Part shown: piece by piece, positions 42,015 to 51,586 of the stretch
How the letters are laid out: each line of letters begins with the position of its first letter
How positions within the stretch are numbered: the first letter of the stretch is position 1
Source: Gammaproteobacteria bacterium
GTDB taxonomy: Bacteria; Pseudomonadota; Gammaproteobacteria; GRL18
Direction of reading: 5' to 3'
Length of the DNA stretch: 64,000 nucleotides
Assembly: GCA_016744395.1 (NCBI GenBank)
Contig: JADGEK010000016.1
Location: forward strand, 1-64,000
Notes under the pieces: generated by a model
Databases searched by the model: none
Seen by the model: the letters and a program-made list of their open reading frames with translations, nothing else
What the model was told of the DNA's origin: nothing
Translations under genes and position numbers: made by a program

Positions 42015-42146
42015 ATGGCTGAATCAGCCCTCACCAAGCCAAAGAAGGTGATAAAACGGGTAAAAGCCAGATTGGCTCCAGTACAAAATAATGCCATTGG
42101 CTTTAAAAAGAGTTCTGAAATTTCTGATGATTTTGAACGTTTTTAA
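42015..42146 (+). pseudogene. 43-aa ORF resembling a chemoreceptor C-terminal tether ending in a CheR-docking-like pentapeptide (DFERF)
   Basis: MAESALTKPKKVIKRVKARLAPVQNNAIGFKKSSEISDDFERF*; TGA immediately upstream in frame; next to the che operon. Confidence 0.35.
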
Positions 42147-42193
42147 AACCATTAATCGCTTGAACTTAATAAACAGGATGAGAGGAAGCACAA

Positions 42194-42718
42194 ATGTCAC
42201 TTGAAGAAATTGTCAATGAACTGGCTGTGACAGAACAGGATCAACATTTAACCTTTGATTTATCAGGTGAAGAACTTGCTGTTCCTGTGATGAACATTCG
42301 AGAAATCATTCGCTTCGGTAAATTAACTAAAATGCCTATGGTCCCTAATTTTATTGAGGGTGTGATTAATTTACGTGGAAACGTGGTCCCTGTCATCAAT
42401 TTGGCCTCTAAGTTTGCTCTGGGTATCAATAATAACGACAAGCGAACCTGTATTATTATTATGGAAGTTGACATTGAAGATGAAGCAGTTGTTATGGGTA
42501 TTGTCGTTGATAAGGTGTTGCAAGTCATCGAAATTCCTGATGATGAAATTGAACCAACCCCAACGTTGGGTGCCAAGATACAGACAAATTTTATAAAAGG
42601 AATGGCTAAAAAAGAAGATGGTTTCACTATTATTCTCGACATAAGCCAGGTACTTTCTGCAGAAGAAGTAGCAATTGTCAGCGATATCCACAAAAAGTCT
42701 GATAAAGATGATCAATAG
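42194..42718 (+). CDS. cheW: Chemotaxis coupling protein CheW
   Basis: LTFDLSGEELAVPVMNIREIIRFGKLTKMPMVPNFIEGVINLRGNVVPVINL. Confidence 0.93.
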   Translation: MSLEEIVNELAVTEQDQHLTFDLSGEELAVPVMNIREIIRFGKLTKMPMVPNFIEGVINLRGNVVPVINLASKFALGINNNDKRTCIIIMEVDIEDEAVVMGIVVDKVLQVIEIPDDEIEPTPTLGAKIQTNFIKGMAKKEDGFTIILDISQVLSAEEVAIVSDIHKKSDKDDQ

Positions 42719-42734
42719 AGTTTGTTACATGACA

Positions 42735-42762
42735 GTAGAGACAAGGCATGCCATGTCTCTAC
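42735..42762. repeat. 28-bp palindromic repeat, copy 3 (GTAGAGACAAGGCATGCCATGTCTCTAC)
   Basis: One mismatch within the dyad; between cheW and the STAS gene. Confidence 0.8.
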
Positions 42763-42795
42763 CATTTAAAAAATGCACTGAATGGAGATATTTCA

Positions 42796-43089
42796 ATGGA
42801 TTTAATACAATTAAGTGGTAATTGCAGTATTTATGAAATCACTCAACTGCATCAGCAGATCCATGATAACTGGCCGACCCAAACAGACTTAAATCTAGAT
42901 GTCTCTAATATTTCGCAAGTCGATGCATCATTTATACAATTACTGGCCAGTTGTAAAAAACAGGCTAATAATAACAATCATTTATTTAAATTAGTCAATC
43001 CTTCTGAGCAACTATTGAATAAAATCAAGGCCATGTTCTTAAATGATTATTTTTTCAACACAGAGTCACCTGAAACTGAAGGAAGTTAA
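42796..43089 (+). CDS. STAS-domain protein
   Basis: MDLIQLSGNCSIYEITQLHQQIHDNW..LNLDVSNISQVDASFIQLLASCKKQA; start at 42796 follows GGAG, and the track start (42748) lies inside the repeat. Confidence 0.8.
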   Translation: MDLIQLSGNCSIYEITQLHQQIHDNWPTQTDLNLDVSNISQVDASFIQLLASCKKQANNNNHLFKLVNPSEQLLNKIKAMFLNDYFFNTESPETEGS

Positions 43090-43091
43090 TT

Positions 43092-45365
43092 ATGGAAATT
43101 GATGAAAACATCCAAATTTTTATCTCTGAAGGTGAAGAGCTTCTTCAGGAAATGGAAGAATCGTTATTAGAGCTGGAAGAATCAGGCAATGACGATGAAG
43201 TCCTCAATAAGATATTTCGTGCTGCACATACCATTAAAGGATCGGCAGGATTATTTGGTTTTGATTATATTATCCACTTTACCCATGTCGTCGAAAATGT
43301 ATTAGATGATATGCGTAACTGTCTTATTCCAACTTCATCTGAATTAATTACCGTATTAATGCGTTCTAGAGATTATATCATTACTCTTCTGGATGGTATT
43401 GCTGATGACTTTGAAGGAGACAAAGCCGAAGAAGAAGAGCTCATTAACCTTCTCAATGCATTTAAATCCAGCGGTGCCGAGTCTTCAGTTTGTGAAACAG
43501 AACAGATTTCTGATGAAAGCACATCAGACAATGCTGCTACAGATAAATCAGAAGAACAGGCACAAACCAACCATTATCATATTTCCTTACGTCTAGGAGC
43601 TGATACATTCCGGATGGGTTTTGATCCTGCGTCAATGTTTCGACAATTATCTGATTTAGGAGAAGTTAAAGAAGCAGTCTTTATCCCTCAGAATCTCCCC
43701 TCTTTAGAGAATATTGATCCTGAAGGCTGTTACTTAGGCTGGGAAATTGCCCTGGTCAGCAATGTTAAAAAAGAAGAAATCAGTGAAATATTCCAGTTCG
43801 TTGATGTTTCTCAACTCACTATTCTACCCCCTCAAAGTCACTTTTCTGATTACAAACATTTGATCGAGCAGTTACCTGAAGAAGAAATGGCTCTGGGACA
43901 GATTCTTATCGAAACTGGCAGCCTGACTGAAAATGAACTGCAAAGTATTTTAAATGAACAAAAAGAAAAATCAGATTCTGGAGAATCACCTTCCAAACAC
44001 TTAACAGGTGATTTATTGGTAGAAAACCAGATGGTTCAAAAAGAAGTGGTTGAAGAAGCTTTAAATAAGCAAACAAAAGTCCGTGAACAAAAACAAAAAG
44101 CACTAACCTTTGTCAAAGTAGATTCATCCAAATTGGACAAATTGATTAATCTTGTCGGCGAATTGGTCATTAATGGTGCCAAACTGAATCAAATCACTGA
44201 AGATTTAGTTAAAACCACAGCTAATGAAGAACTGGAAGAGACTATGGAAGGTTTAACCATGTCTCTTGAAGAACTCCGTGAAATTGCATTGGGACTCAGA
44301 ATGGTCCCCATAGGTATGACGTTTAATCGTTTCCATCGAGTCGTACGTGACACCTCTAAAGATCTGGATAAAGAAATCAAGCTGGAAATTTATGGTGCAG
44401 AGACCGAACTTGATAAAACGGTCATTGAAAAAATCGGAGATCCTTTAATGCACCTGATTCGTAATTCACTGGACCATGGCATAGAAATGCCCGATGTTCG
44501 TCAACGTGCAGGAAAACCAAGCGAAGGTATTATTACTTTAAAAGCACAGCATGAAGCAGGTTATATTACGATTCAAATTCTGGATGATGGTAAAGGGCTT
44601 GATCCTGTTGCACTACGTACCAAAGCCATTGAGAAAGGCATTATTGATGAAAGTAAAAAATTGAGTGATCAGGACTGTTATAATCTGATTTTTGCTGCTG
44701 GCTTTTCAACTGCGGAGCAAGTCAGCAATATTTCCGGGCGTGGTGTTGGAATGGATGTGGTACGACGAAATATTGAATCACTCCGAGGCAGTGTTTATAT
44801 TGACTCAGAACTGGGAATTGGCACAACCATCACCATTCAGCTCCCACTGACTTTGGCAATTATTGATGGCTTTAATGTGAGTATTGACGATGAATCCTAT
44901 ATTTTTCCTCTGGATATGATTCATGAATGTCTGACTTTAACTCCCGCTCAAATAAAAGAAGCAACAGTACAAAACTACATTACTTTAAGAGAAGATGTTT
45001 TACCCATTGTTCACTTAAAAGAATATTTTGATACCAATAATGAGAACAACAACTATAATACAACTTATATGCGTCATCATGACAGAGAGCGCCACAACAT
45101 CGTTGTGGTAGAATTTGCCAATCAGAAAATAGGGTTAATAGTGGATGAATTACTTGGTGAAGTTCAGGCCGTTATAAAACCATTAGGACGTGTATTCAAA
45201 GGACTGTCTGGTTTTGCTGGATTTACAATTCTTGGTAGCGGAATGGTTGCTCTGGTACTGGATATACCCAGTCTCATCAAAGAAGTTGTCGGCAATGAGC
45301 ATAAATATTTTGACTCATTGAAACAAAAATCCATTTCATCCCGAGGAAACAGGAACCTACATTAA
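43092..45365 (+). CDS. cheA: Chemotaxis histidine kinase CheA
   Basis: Hpt AAHTIKGSAGLFG; HATPase HLIRNSLDHGIE, GRGVGMDVVRRNIESLRG; CheW-like C-terminus. Confidence 0.94.
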   Translation: MEIDENIQIFISEGEELLQEMEESLLELEESGNDDEVLNKIFRAAHTIKGSAGLFGFDYIIHFTHVVENVLDDMRNCLIPTSSELITVLMRSRDYIITLLDGIADDFEGDKAEEEELINLLNAFKSSGAESSVCETEQISDESTSDNAATDKSEEQAQTNHYHISLRLGADTFRMGFDPASMFRQLSDLGEVKEAVFIPQNLPSLENIDPEGCYLGWEIALVSNVKKEEISEIFQFVDVSQLTILPPQSHFSDYKHLIEQLPEEEMALGQILIETGSLTENELQSILNEQKEKSDSGESPSKHLTGDLLVENQMVQKEVVEEALNKQTKVREQKQKALTFVKVDSSKLDKLINLVGELVINGAKLNQITEDLVKTTANEELEETMEGLTMSLEELREIALGLRMVPIGMTFNRFHRVVRDTSKDLDKEIKLEIYGAETELDKTVIEKIGDPLMHLIRNSLDHGIEMPDVRQRAGKPSEGIITLKAQHEAGYITIQILDDGKGLDPVALRTKAIEKGIIDESKKLSDQDCYNLIFAAGFSTAEQVSNISGRGVGMDVVRRNIESLRGSVYIDSELGIGTTITIQLPLTLAIIDGFNVSIDDESYIFPLDMIHECLTLTPAQIKEATVQNYITLREDVLPIVHLKEYFDTNNENNNYNTTYMRHHDRERHNIVVVEFANQKIGLIVDELLGEVQAVIKPLGRVFKGLSGFAGFTILGSGMVALVLDIPSLIKEVVGNEHKYFDSLKQKSISSRGNRNLH

Positions 45366-45388
45366 ACACTATCAAATTCAGGAAAGAA

Positions 45389-46216
45389 ATGAACAAACTC
45401 GCTCTATTTCAACTTAATGATCAGGAATTTGACAAATTACGTCAGCTTATCCACTCAAAAGCGGGCATATCAATGTCAGATGCCAAACGTTCTTTAGTGG
45501 CAGGTCGCCTAAGAAAGCGTTTGGTGAGTTTAAATTTAAGCAGTTATAATGAGTATATAAGCTACTTAAAGAAAGACGAACACGCTAATACAGGTGAAAT
45601 GCAGCGTTTCATTGATTTGTTAACCACCAATGAAACCTGGTTTTTTCGCGAAGAAAGGCATTTTGATTTTTTAAAAAAATATTTAAAAGATCAGCCTGTT
45701 TCTCAAAGTATCAATATCTGGAGTGCTGCCAGTTCCAGTGGCGAAGAAGCGTATAGCATTGCCATGACATTAGCAGAAACAATGGGACTCAGCAGTCCAT
45801 GGCAAATTTTAGGCACTGATATTTCAAGTGAAATTCTCGATAAAGCAAAAAAAGGACTTTACATGAAATCCAGAATGAAAGGTCTTCCTTTACCTCTTAA
45901 AAAAAAGTACATGCTCAATGGTGTCCGCACCTATGAAGACTATCTTGCAATTGCCCCGGAATTAAAAAAGAAAACCCAATTCAAAGCCTTTAATTTATTG
46001 AACTCCCCTCTTCCAGGGATCAAATTTGATTTCATTTTTTGTCGAAATGTTTTAATTTATTTCAATCAGGAAGATAAACAAAAAGTGATTCATCGATTAG
46101 TAGGATGTTTGAAAACAGGAGGCTATTTTTTTCCAGGGCACTCAGAATCATTACATGGACTTTATGACAAACTAAAAACAATTGAGCCGTCTGTCTATCA
46201 AAAAACGATAGATTAG
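45389..46216 (+). CDS. cheR: CheR-type protein-glutamate O-methyltransferase
   Basis: TTNETWFFREERHFDFL, WSAASSSGEEAYSIAMTL, FDFIFCRNVLIYFN. Confidence 0.94.
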   Translation: MNKLALFQLNDQEFDKLRQLIHSKAGISMSDAKRSLVAGRLRKRLVSLNLSSYNEYISYLKKDEHANTGEMQRFIDLLTTNETWFFREERHFDFLKKYLKDQPVSQSINIWSAASSSGEEAYSIAMTLAETMGLSSPWQILGTDISSEILDKAKKGLYMKSRMKGLPLPLKKKYMLNGVRTYEDYLAIAPELKKKTQFKAFNLLNSPLPGIKFDFIFCRNVLIYFNQEDKQKVIHRLVGCLKTGGYFFPGHSESLHGLYDKLKTIEPSVYQKTID

Positions 46217-46320
46217 AAAAATATGGAATAGTAAATTATAGATTTATAATAACTATCAATTAATCAAAAATACATAAGTTTATAAACTGAAATCTATAAT
46301 AAATAGGTAGATATTTAAGA

Positions 46321-47406
46321 ATGTCAAAAATTAAAGTAATGGTGATTGATGACTCCGCATTAGTTCGAAAACTAATGACAGAGTTACTTAATACTGACAA
46401 AGACATTGAAGTCATTGCTCAAGCACCCGATCCAGTCTTTGCTTTAGAGAAACTAAAAAAAATTAAGCCTGATGTCATTACCCTCGATATTGAAATGCCC
46501 CGAATGGATGGGATTACCTTCTTGGGAAAACTCATGTCAGCTAATCCTATTCCTGTTGTCATTTGTTCCAGTTTAGCTGAAACAGGTGCTAAAACCACTA
46601 TGGAAGCCATCAAACAAGGTGCTGTAGAAATTATTACCAAACCTAAAATGGGAGTGAAAGGTTTTTTACAGGAATCCTCTATTGAAATAATTGATGCTGT
46701 TAAAGCAGCATCTCGCTCACGGGTTAGAAAAAGAGCGAAACCCATAGAAATTGAAAAGAAAAATACTGCAGATGTGATTATTCCACAAAGCAATAAAGCC
46801 ATGTCAGAAACAACTGAAAAAATTATTGCCATTGGTGCATCAACGGGTGGTACTCAGGCATTACGAGATGTATTGGCCAGAATGCCTGCCATCTCTCCTG
46901 GTATATTGATTGTGCAGCATATGCCAGAAAAATTTACCACAGCATTTGCAAGTCACTTAAATGAACTGAGTGAAATGGATATTTCTGAAGCAAAAAAAGG
47001 CGATCGTTTGATTCCTGGACGAGTGCTAATCGCTCCAGGTGGACAGCACATGCTCCTTAAACGCAGTGGTGCTTTCTATCATGTTGATATTATTGATGGT
47101 CCTCTCGTCAGCCGACACAGGCCATCAGTGGACGTCTTATTTCGCTCAGTAGCCCGTTTTGCTGGCAGTAACGCAGTAGGATGTTTAATGACAGGCATGG
47201 GCGATGATGGTGCGCAAGGTTTATTGGAAATGAAAAATTCAGGTGCACTCACTTTTGCTCAAGACGAAGCAAGCAGTGTCGTGTTCGGCATGCCCAAAGA
47301 AGCCTGGAAGAAAGGGGCTACCGATACATTAATTTCCCTTGACGATATTCCGCAAACACTCTTAAATGCATGCTCTGGTAGAAGAACAGCCACGACACGA
47401 CGATAG
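46321..47406 (+). CDS. cheB: Protein-glutamate methylesterase CheB
   Basis: REC domain [28 protein letters not shown]; catalytic [29 protein letters not shown]. Confidence 0.95.
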   Translation: MSKIKVMVIDDSALVRKLMTELLNTDKDIEVIAQAPDPVFALEKLKKIKPDVITLDIEMPRMDGITFLGKLMSANPIPVVICSSLAETGAKTTMEAIKQGAVEIITKPKMGVKGFLQESSIEIIDAVKAASRSRVRKRAKPIEIEKKNTADVIIPQSNKAMSETTEKIIAIGASTGGTQALRDVLARMPAISPGILIVQHMPEKFTTAFASHLNELSEMDISEAKKGDRLIPGRVLIAPGGQHMLLKRSGAFYHVDIIDGPLVSRHRPSVDVLFRSVARFAGSNAVGCLMTGMGDDGAQGLLEMKNSGALTFAQDEASSVVFGMPKEAWKKGATDTLISLDDIPQTLLNACSGRRTATTRR

Positions 47407-47421
47407 TTCAGGAGATTATAA

Positions 47422-48639
47422 ATGAAAATAATCAGTATTATTATAATGATGATTGCCCCCATAATAATGACATTACTTCATTCCAGTATGATCAATTACA
47501 TTGTTAGCGCATTTGTGTTGCTCATTGGTTCTTATCTTATTTATATAACCCTAAAATATTCAAATAAAACGCATCATATTGCTGATGAAATTGAAGAGCT
47601 TCAAAACCAGACTGAAGAAAAACAGAAATCCATACATCTCGTTCTAAATTACTCTTCTACCGCTTTGCCTGTGCATATTGAGCAAATTAATACTGTGGTA
47701 AATTCAACTGAATCCGCCACTTTATCTCTTGGTGACAATTTTTCCACATTACTAGACCAGATTAATACTAATGTTATCAATTCAGAAAATATAAAAAATA
47801 CTCTTTTACAGCCAGACATTGGATTAATTGATCGTCTTAAAGGAAATGAAAAAGTATTAAATAAATTAGAATCTGGTTTCATCAACCATGGACAGCAAAG
47901 CAGCAATTTAAAAGAACAATTTCTACAGTTTAGGTTACACAGTAAAGTCATTAATGAACTGGCTGATCGTATTGGAGACATCGCAGGCACTACCAATTTG
48001 TTAGCACTCAATGCCGCCATTGAAGCAGCACGTGCTGGAGAACATGGCCGGGGATTTGCTGTTGTCGCTGATGAAGTGCGTAACCTATCAATGCAATCCA
48101 CTGAAACAGCAGAAGAAATACGTGAGAGCTTAGGCCAGTTTGCTTCAATTATGGATACTTACGAAAATAGCATCTCTGATTTTGTAACAGGTCAGGAAAA
48201 CATGTTTGATGGTTTTAAAACAGAAATGGATAGCCTGGCCATTGAATTAGATGATGATATTGATTTGCTTAATAGTAGCTTAGAAGGTCTTGTGACTGAT
48301 ACAGAATCAGTCCAAACATCCATTTCCGAAGTAATGATTTCTCTTCAATTTTCAGATACTACTCGTCAGATTTTAGAACATGTTCAAGAAGATCTCAGTA
48401 AAATAACCAATGATATTCGTGAACTAGATATATTAGTTGAAAGCAAGGATATTGAAGAATCCAGAAAACTGGAGGAAGACATTGCCAATCGTTATACTAT
48501 GAAGAGTGAAAGACAGGCATATAAAAGAGCCACAGAGCAAACTAAAAATCCTTCTGGCAAGACTGCAAACACAGAACCAGAATTTTTGTCAAATGATGAT
48601 AAAAAAGAGGAAGAAGACGATGGAATTACTTTCTTATAA
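47422..48639 (+). CDS. Methyl-accepting chemotaxis protein
   Basis: Two N-terminal TM helices, signalling tip [34 protein letters not shown]. Confidence 0.93.
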   Translation: MKIISIIIMMIAPIIMTLLHSSMINYIVSAFVLLIGSYLIYITLKYSNKTHHIADEIEELQNQTEEKQKSIHLVLNYSSTALPVHIEQINTVVNSTESATLSLGDNFSTLLDQINTNVINSENIKNTLLQPDIGLIDRLKGNEKVLNKLESGFINHGQQSSNLKEQFLQFRLHSKVINELADRIGDIAGTTNLLALNAAIEAARAGEHGRGFAVVADEVRNLSMQSTETAEEIRESLGQFASIMDTYENSISDFVTGQENMFDGFKTEMDSLAIELDDDIDLLNSSLEGLVTDTESVQTSISEVMISLQFSDTTRQILEHVQEDLSKITNDIRELDILVESKDIEESRKLEEDIANRYTMKSERQAYKRATEQTKNPSGKTANTEPEFLSNDDKKEEEDDGITFL

Positions 48640-48704
48640 ACATTATAGACAATAACTCATTTAAAATTTAATTTGGCTTTAAGCCAGTACTCAGGAGCAT
48701 ATAA

Positions 48705-49067
48705 ATGGGAAAGAAAATACTTTTTGTTGATGACTCAGCTTCGATGCGTCAAGTGGTTGGCATTGCCTTGAAAAATGCAGGCTATGAAGTCACAACTGCA
48801 GTTGATGGTCAAGATGGAGTCAGTAAACTGAGCGAACGTTTTGCTGCCATTGTCAGTGATTTAAATATGCCCAATATGAATGGCATTGAGATGATAAAGG
48901 CCATTAAACAAGATGCCAATAATAAATTTGCACCTATCATTATGCTCACAACTGAATCGTCTGATGAGATGAAAAAACAGGGACAGGCAGCAGGTGCTAA
49001 AGTTTGGATTGTGAAGCCATTCAAGCCTGACCAACTGATTGGAGTCTTAAAAAAACTATTAGGTTGA
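48705..49067 (+). CDS. cheY: CheY-like response regulator
   Basis: ILFVDDSASMRQVV, IVSDLNMPNMNGIEM, WIVKPFKPDQL. Confidence 0.94.
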   Translation: MGKKILFVDDSASMRQVVGIALKNAGYEVTTAVDGQDGVSKLSERFAAIVSDLNMPNMNGIEMIKAIKQDANNKFAPIIMLTTESSDEMKKQGQAAGAKVWIVKPFKPDQLIGVLKKLLG

Positions 49068-49082
49068 AACTCATTATAGATT

Positions 49083-49709
49083 ATGGTCAGAATATCTGAT
49101 GTTACAGTCAAGGATGAACAACTTTATTGGGATCACCGATTTAAACGGCATGCGATTAAATTGCTACCAGGTGACTTTGATGTTGTTGATGGTGATCAAA
49201 TGTTAGTTACCGTATTAGGTTCTTGTATCGCTGCCTGTATCCGCGATAATAAAAACGGTATTGGTGGTATGAATCACTTTCTGTTACCAACTGAAAAGAT
49301 AAATGGCCGTGCAAAAAGATATCTCGACTACGAATCAGAAGCAACACGCTATGGTGACCTTGCTATGGAGCAACTGATCAATAAAATTATAGCCATGGGT
49401 GGCAAACGAGAAAACCTGGAAGCCAAAATTTTTGGTGGTGCAAAAATGTTTACCGCCAGCCTCTCGGACATTGGGTCACAAAATATTGCCTTTGTCACTG
49501 AATATTTAAAAATAGAAAAAATTCTTGTTGCCAAAAATGATACTGCAGGCATTAATGCACGAAAAGTCTATTATATCCCTGCGACAGGTGACGTTTTTTT
49601 AAAACGAATCACCCGCACAAACAATAACACCATAGAACTACGTGAGCGAAGATATATGTCTGAGGCTAATGCCGCAAGAACAACGGCCCAGATAAGCTTC
49701 TTTGATTAA
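49083..49709 (+). CDS. cheD: Chemoreceptor glutamine deamidase CheD
   Basis: MLVTVLGSCIAACIRDNKNGIGGMNHFLLP; KIFGGAKMF. Confidence 0.93.
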   Translation: MVRISDVTVKDEQLYWDHRFKRHAIKLLPGDFDVVDGDQMLVTVLGSCIAACIRDNKNGIGGMNHFLLPTEKINGRAKRYLDYESEATRYGDLAMEQLINKIIAMGGKRENLEAKIFGGAKMFTASLSDIGSQNIAFVTEYLKIEKILVAKNDTAGINARKVYYIPATGDVFLKRITRTNNNTIELRERRYMSEANAARTTAQISFFD

Positions 49710-50118
49710 AGAAAAGGCATTTATTATTAAAAAATATTTTTTTCCAGAAAAATCACGTGGATTTAAAGGCAAACGCTGGCTTGATATAAGCTTACGAAGC
49801 ATACATTTAATGGGCTTACTGGGCGTAGCAGGTGGTTTTATTTTTCATGTAGAAGAATCTATCTGGCTCCCCTACTTTGTCATCACCCTAATATCAGGTT
49901 TTGCCATGGTCATGCTCAGTCTTTGGACTCATGGTAAATGGCTATTGCAAAATAGAGGCCTGGCCATTATTTTTAAATTATTCCTTTTTATCATAATACC
50001 AGTAACGCCAGGCTATGAAACCTTTTTACTTCTTAGTATTGTTTTGATCTCAGGCGTTTCATCTCATGCACCTGCAAAATTTCGCTATTATTCTCCGTTT
50101 TATGGTCGCGAAATTTAG
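49702..50118 (+). CDS. Hypothetical integral membrane protein, overlapping the cheD 3' end
   Basis: 138 aa with several hydrophobic helices; no family recognised. Confidence 0.6.
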   Translation: MIKEKAFIIKKYFFPEKSRGFKGKRWLDISLRSIHLMGLLGVAGGFIFHVEESIWLPYFVITLISGFAMVMLSLWTHGKWLLQNRGLAIIFKLFLFIIIPVTPGYETFLLLSIVLISGVSSHAPAKFRYYSPFYGREI

Positions 50119-50124
50119 GCGCTT

Positions 50125-50156
50125 TTCACCCATTTAAAACATTTTAAATGGGTGAA
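50125..50156. terminator. Hairpin TTCACCCATTTAAAA-CA-TTTTAAATGGGTGAA between converging genes
   Basis: Perfect 15-bp arms; contains the moeA stop codon. Confidence 0.7.
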
Positions 50157-51360
50157 CCGTGACATAATCACCTGATTGTAGCGTTTCACTATCATGGTCT
50201 AAATAAATGAAACAATTCCCTTTACTCATTGAGCTTAAAACACCAGAACCCTGTTTACCTGTTGTTTTCACAACAAGACCTGAGTCAAAGTCCCGTTCAA
50301 GCACTCCTCGTTGTATTTCTGTCCTGCCAGGTAATTTTCTCAAAGAGGTTTGACAGGGGACTTGCAAATCAAATAACGATAAATCCTTATGCCCCAATAA
50401 AATTTTAATCGCAGGTCTGACAAAATACATAAAAGTAACCATAACTGCCACAGGATTTCCAGGCAATCCAAAAAAGTGGGCCTTATTAATCTGACCAAAA
50501 GTCAAAGGTCTTCCAGGTTTTAGATGTAACTTGCTAAAATGAATTTTACCTAAATCATTGAGACACTGTTTAATATAATCTGCATCACCCACTGAAACAC
50601 CACCTGATGTAATGATCATATCAGCTTCAGAGGCTCCTAAAACAAGTGCATCCGTAATGGCTTGCTGATTATCAGGTATCACTCCCATATCAATTACATC
50701 AACACCTAAATCTTTGAGCATGCCATTGATTGTGTAACGATTGCTATCATATATTTGACTGCCTTCCAAAGATTCACCAATACTTCTGATTTCATCACCA
50801 CTGGAGAAAATGGCCACTCGAACAGGGCGTTTTATTTTTAAAGAAGCCAGACCCAATGAGGCCAAAACGCCCATCTGTGCGGCACCCAGTTTTTGACCTG
50901 TCGATAAAACCACACTTTTTTTGGCGATATCTTCGCCAATATTACGGACATTCTGCCCCTTTTTTATACCCGAACTGATTTCAATTGTACTGCCTTTAAC
51001 GACCACTTTTTCTTGCTCAATGACGGTATCGGCATGAACAGGCATTTTAGCACCCGTCATAATTCGTATACATTGACCATCAATCAGTTCTCCAGAAAAA
51101 GGAGTGCCCGCAAATGACGTTCCAATATTATCTAATTCACAACTCACCTCAGGAATATCGTTACTATTAAACGCATAACCATCCATTGCCGAATTTTGAT
51201 AAACAGGCACATTGATAGGAGAAATAATATCTTCAGCAAGTGTCATGCCCAAAGCATTAGGTAAAATAACCGTCTGATGATTATTCAGAGGCTTAATGTG
51301 TGTTTTTATAATATCAACAGCATCATCAACAGAAATTGTCTTACTCATAAATAACCCCAT
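50134..51360 (-). CDS. moeA: Molybdopterin molybdenumtransferase MoeA
   Basis: PVYQNSAMDGYAFNS, IMTGAKMPVHADTVI, TSGGVSVGDADYIK, GLPGNPVAVMVTF. Confidence 0.94.
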   Translation of the reverse strand: MGLFMSKTISVDDAVDIIKTHIKPLNNHQTVILPNALGMTLAEDIISPINVPVYQNSAMDGYAFNSNDIPEVSCELDNIGTSFAGTPFSGELIDGQCIRIMTGAKMPVHADTVIEQEKVVVKGSTIEISSGIKKGQNVRNIGEDIAKKSVVLSTGQKLGAAQMGVLASLGLASLKIKRPVRVAIFSSGDEIRSIGESLEGSQIYDSNRYTINGMLKDLGVDVIDMGVIPDNQQAITDALVLGASEADMIITSGGVSVGDADYIKQCLNDLGKIHFSKLHLKPGRPLTFGQINKAHFFGLPGNPVAVMVTFMYFVRPAIKILLGHKDLSLFDLQVPCQTSLRKLPGRTEIQRGVLERDFDSGLVVKTTGKQGSGVLSSMSKGNCFIYLDHDSETLQSGDYVTVHPFKMF

Positions 51361-51586
51361 TTATTTAATATTTTTTATTCTACATTTCATTGAATTCCAG
51401 GATTGCAAGATATGTTACATCTTCCAGTTAACCCTACATCAATCAAAGGCTATTTCACTGACACAGAGCGGTCTCACAATTAGAAACACATCAAAACTTT
51501 TGTATGCAATAAGAACGAGTATTAATAATTGGCTACTATTCTTTCAGGTATATAGTGAGCCAGGTTTACCAAATATTAAAAGTTTT

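Noticed and set aside
42241-42693. Antisense ORFs opposite cheW (42241-42693 and 42371-42715)
   Set aside because: No domain; cheW is well supported on the plus strand.
46419-46832. Antisense ORFs opposite cheB and the MCP (46419-46832, 47649-48101)
   Set aside because: Shadow ORFs of well-supported genes.
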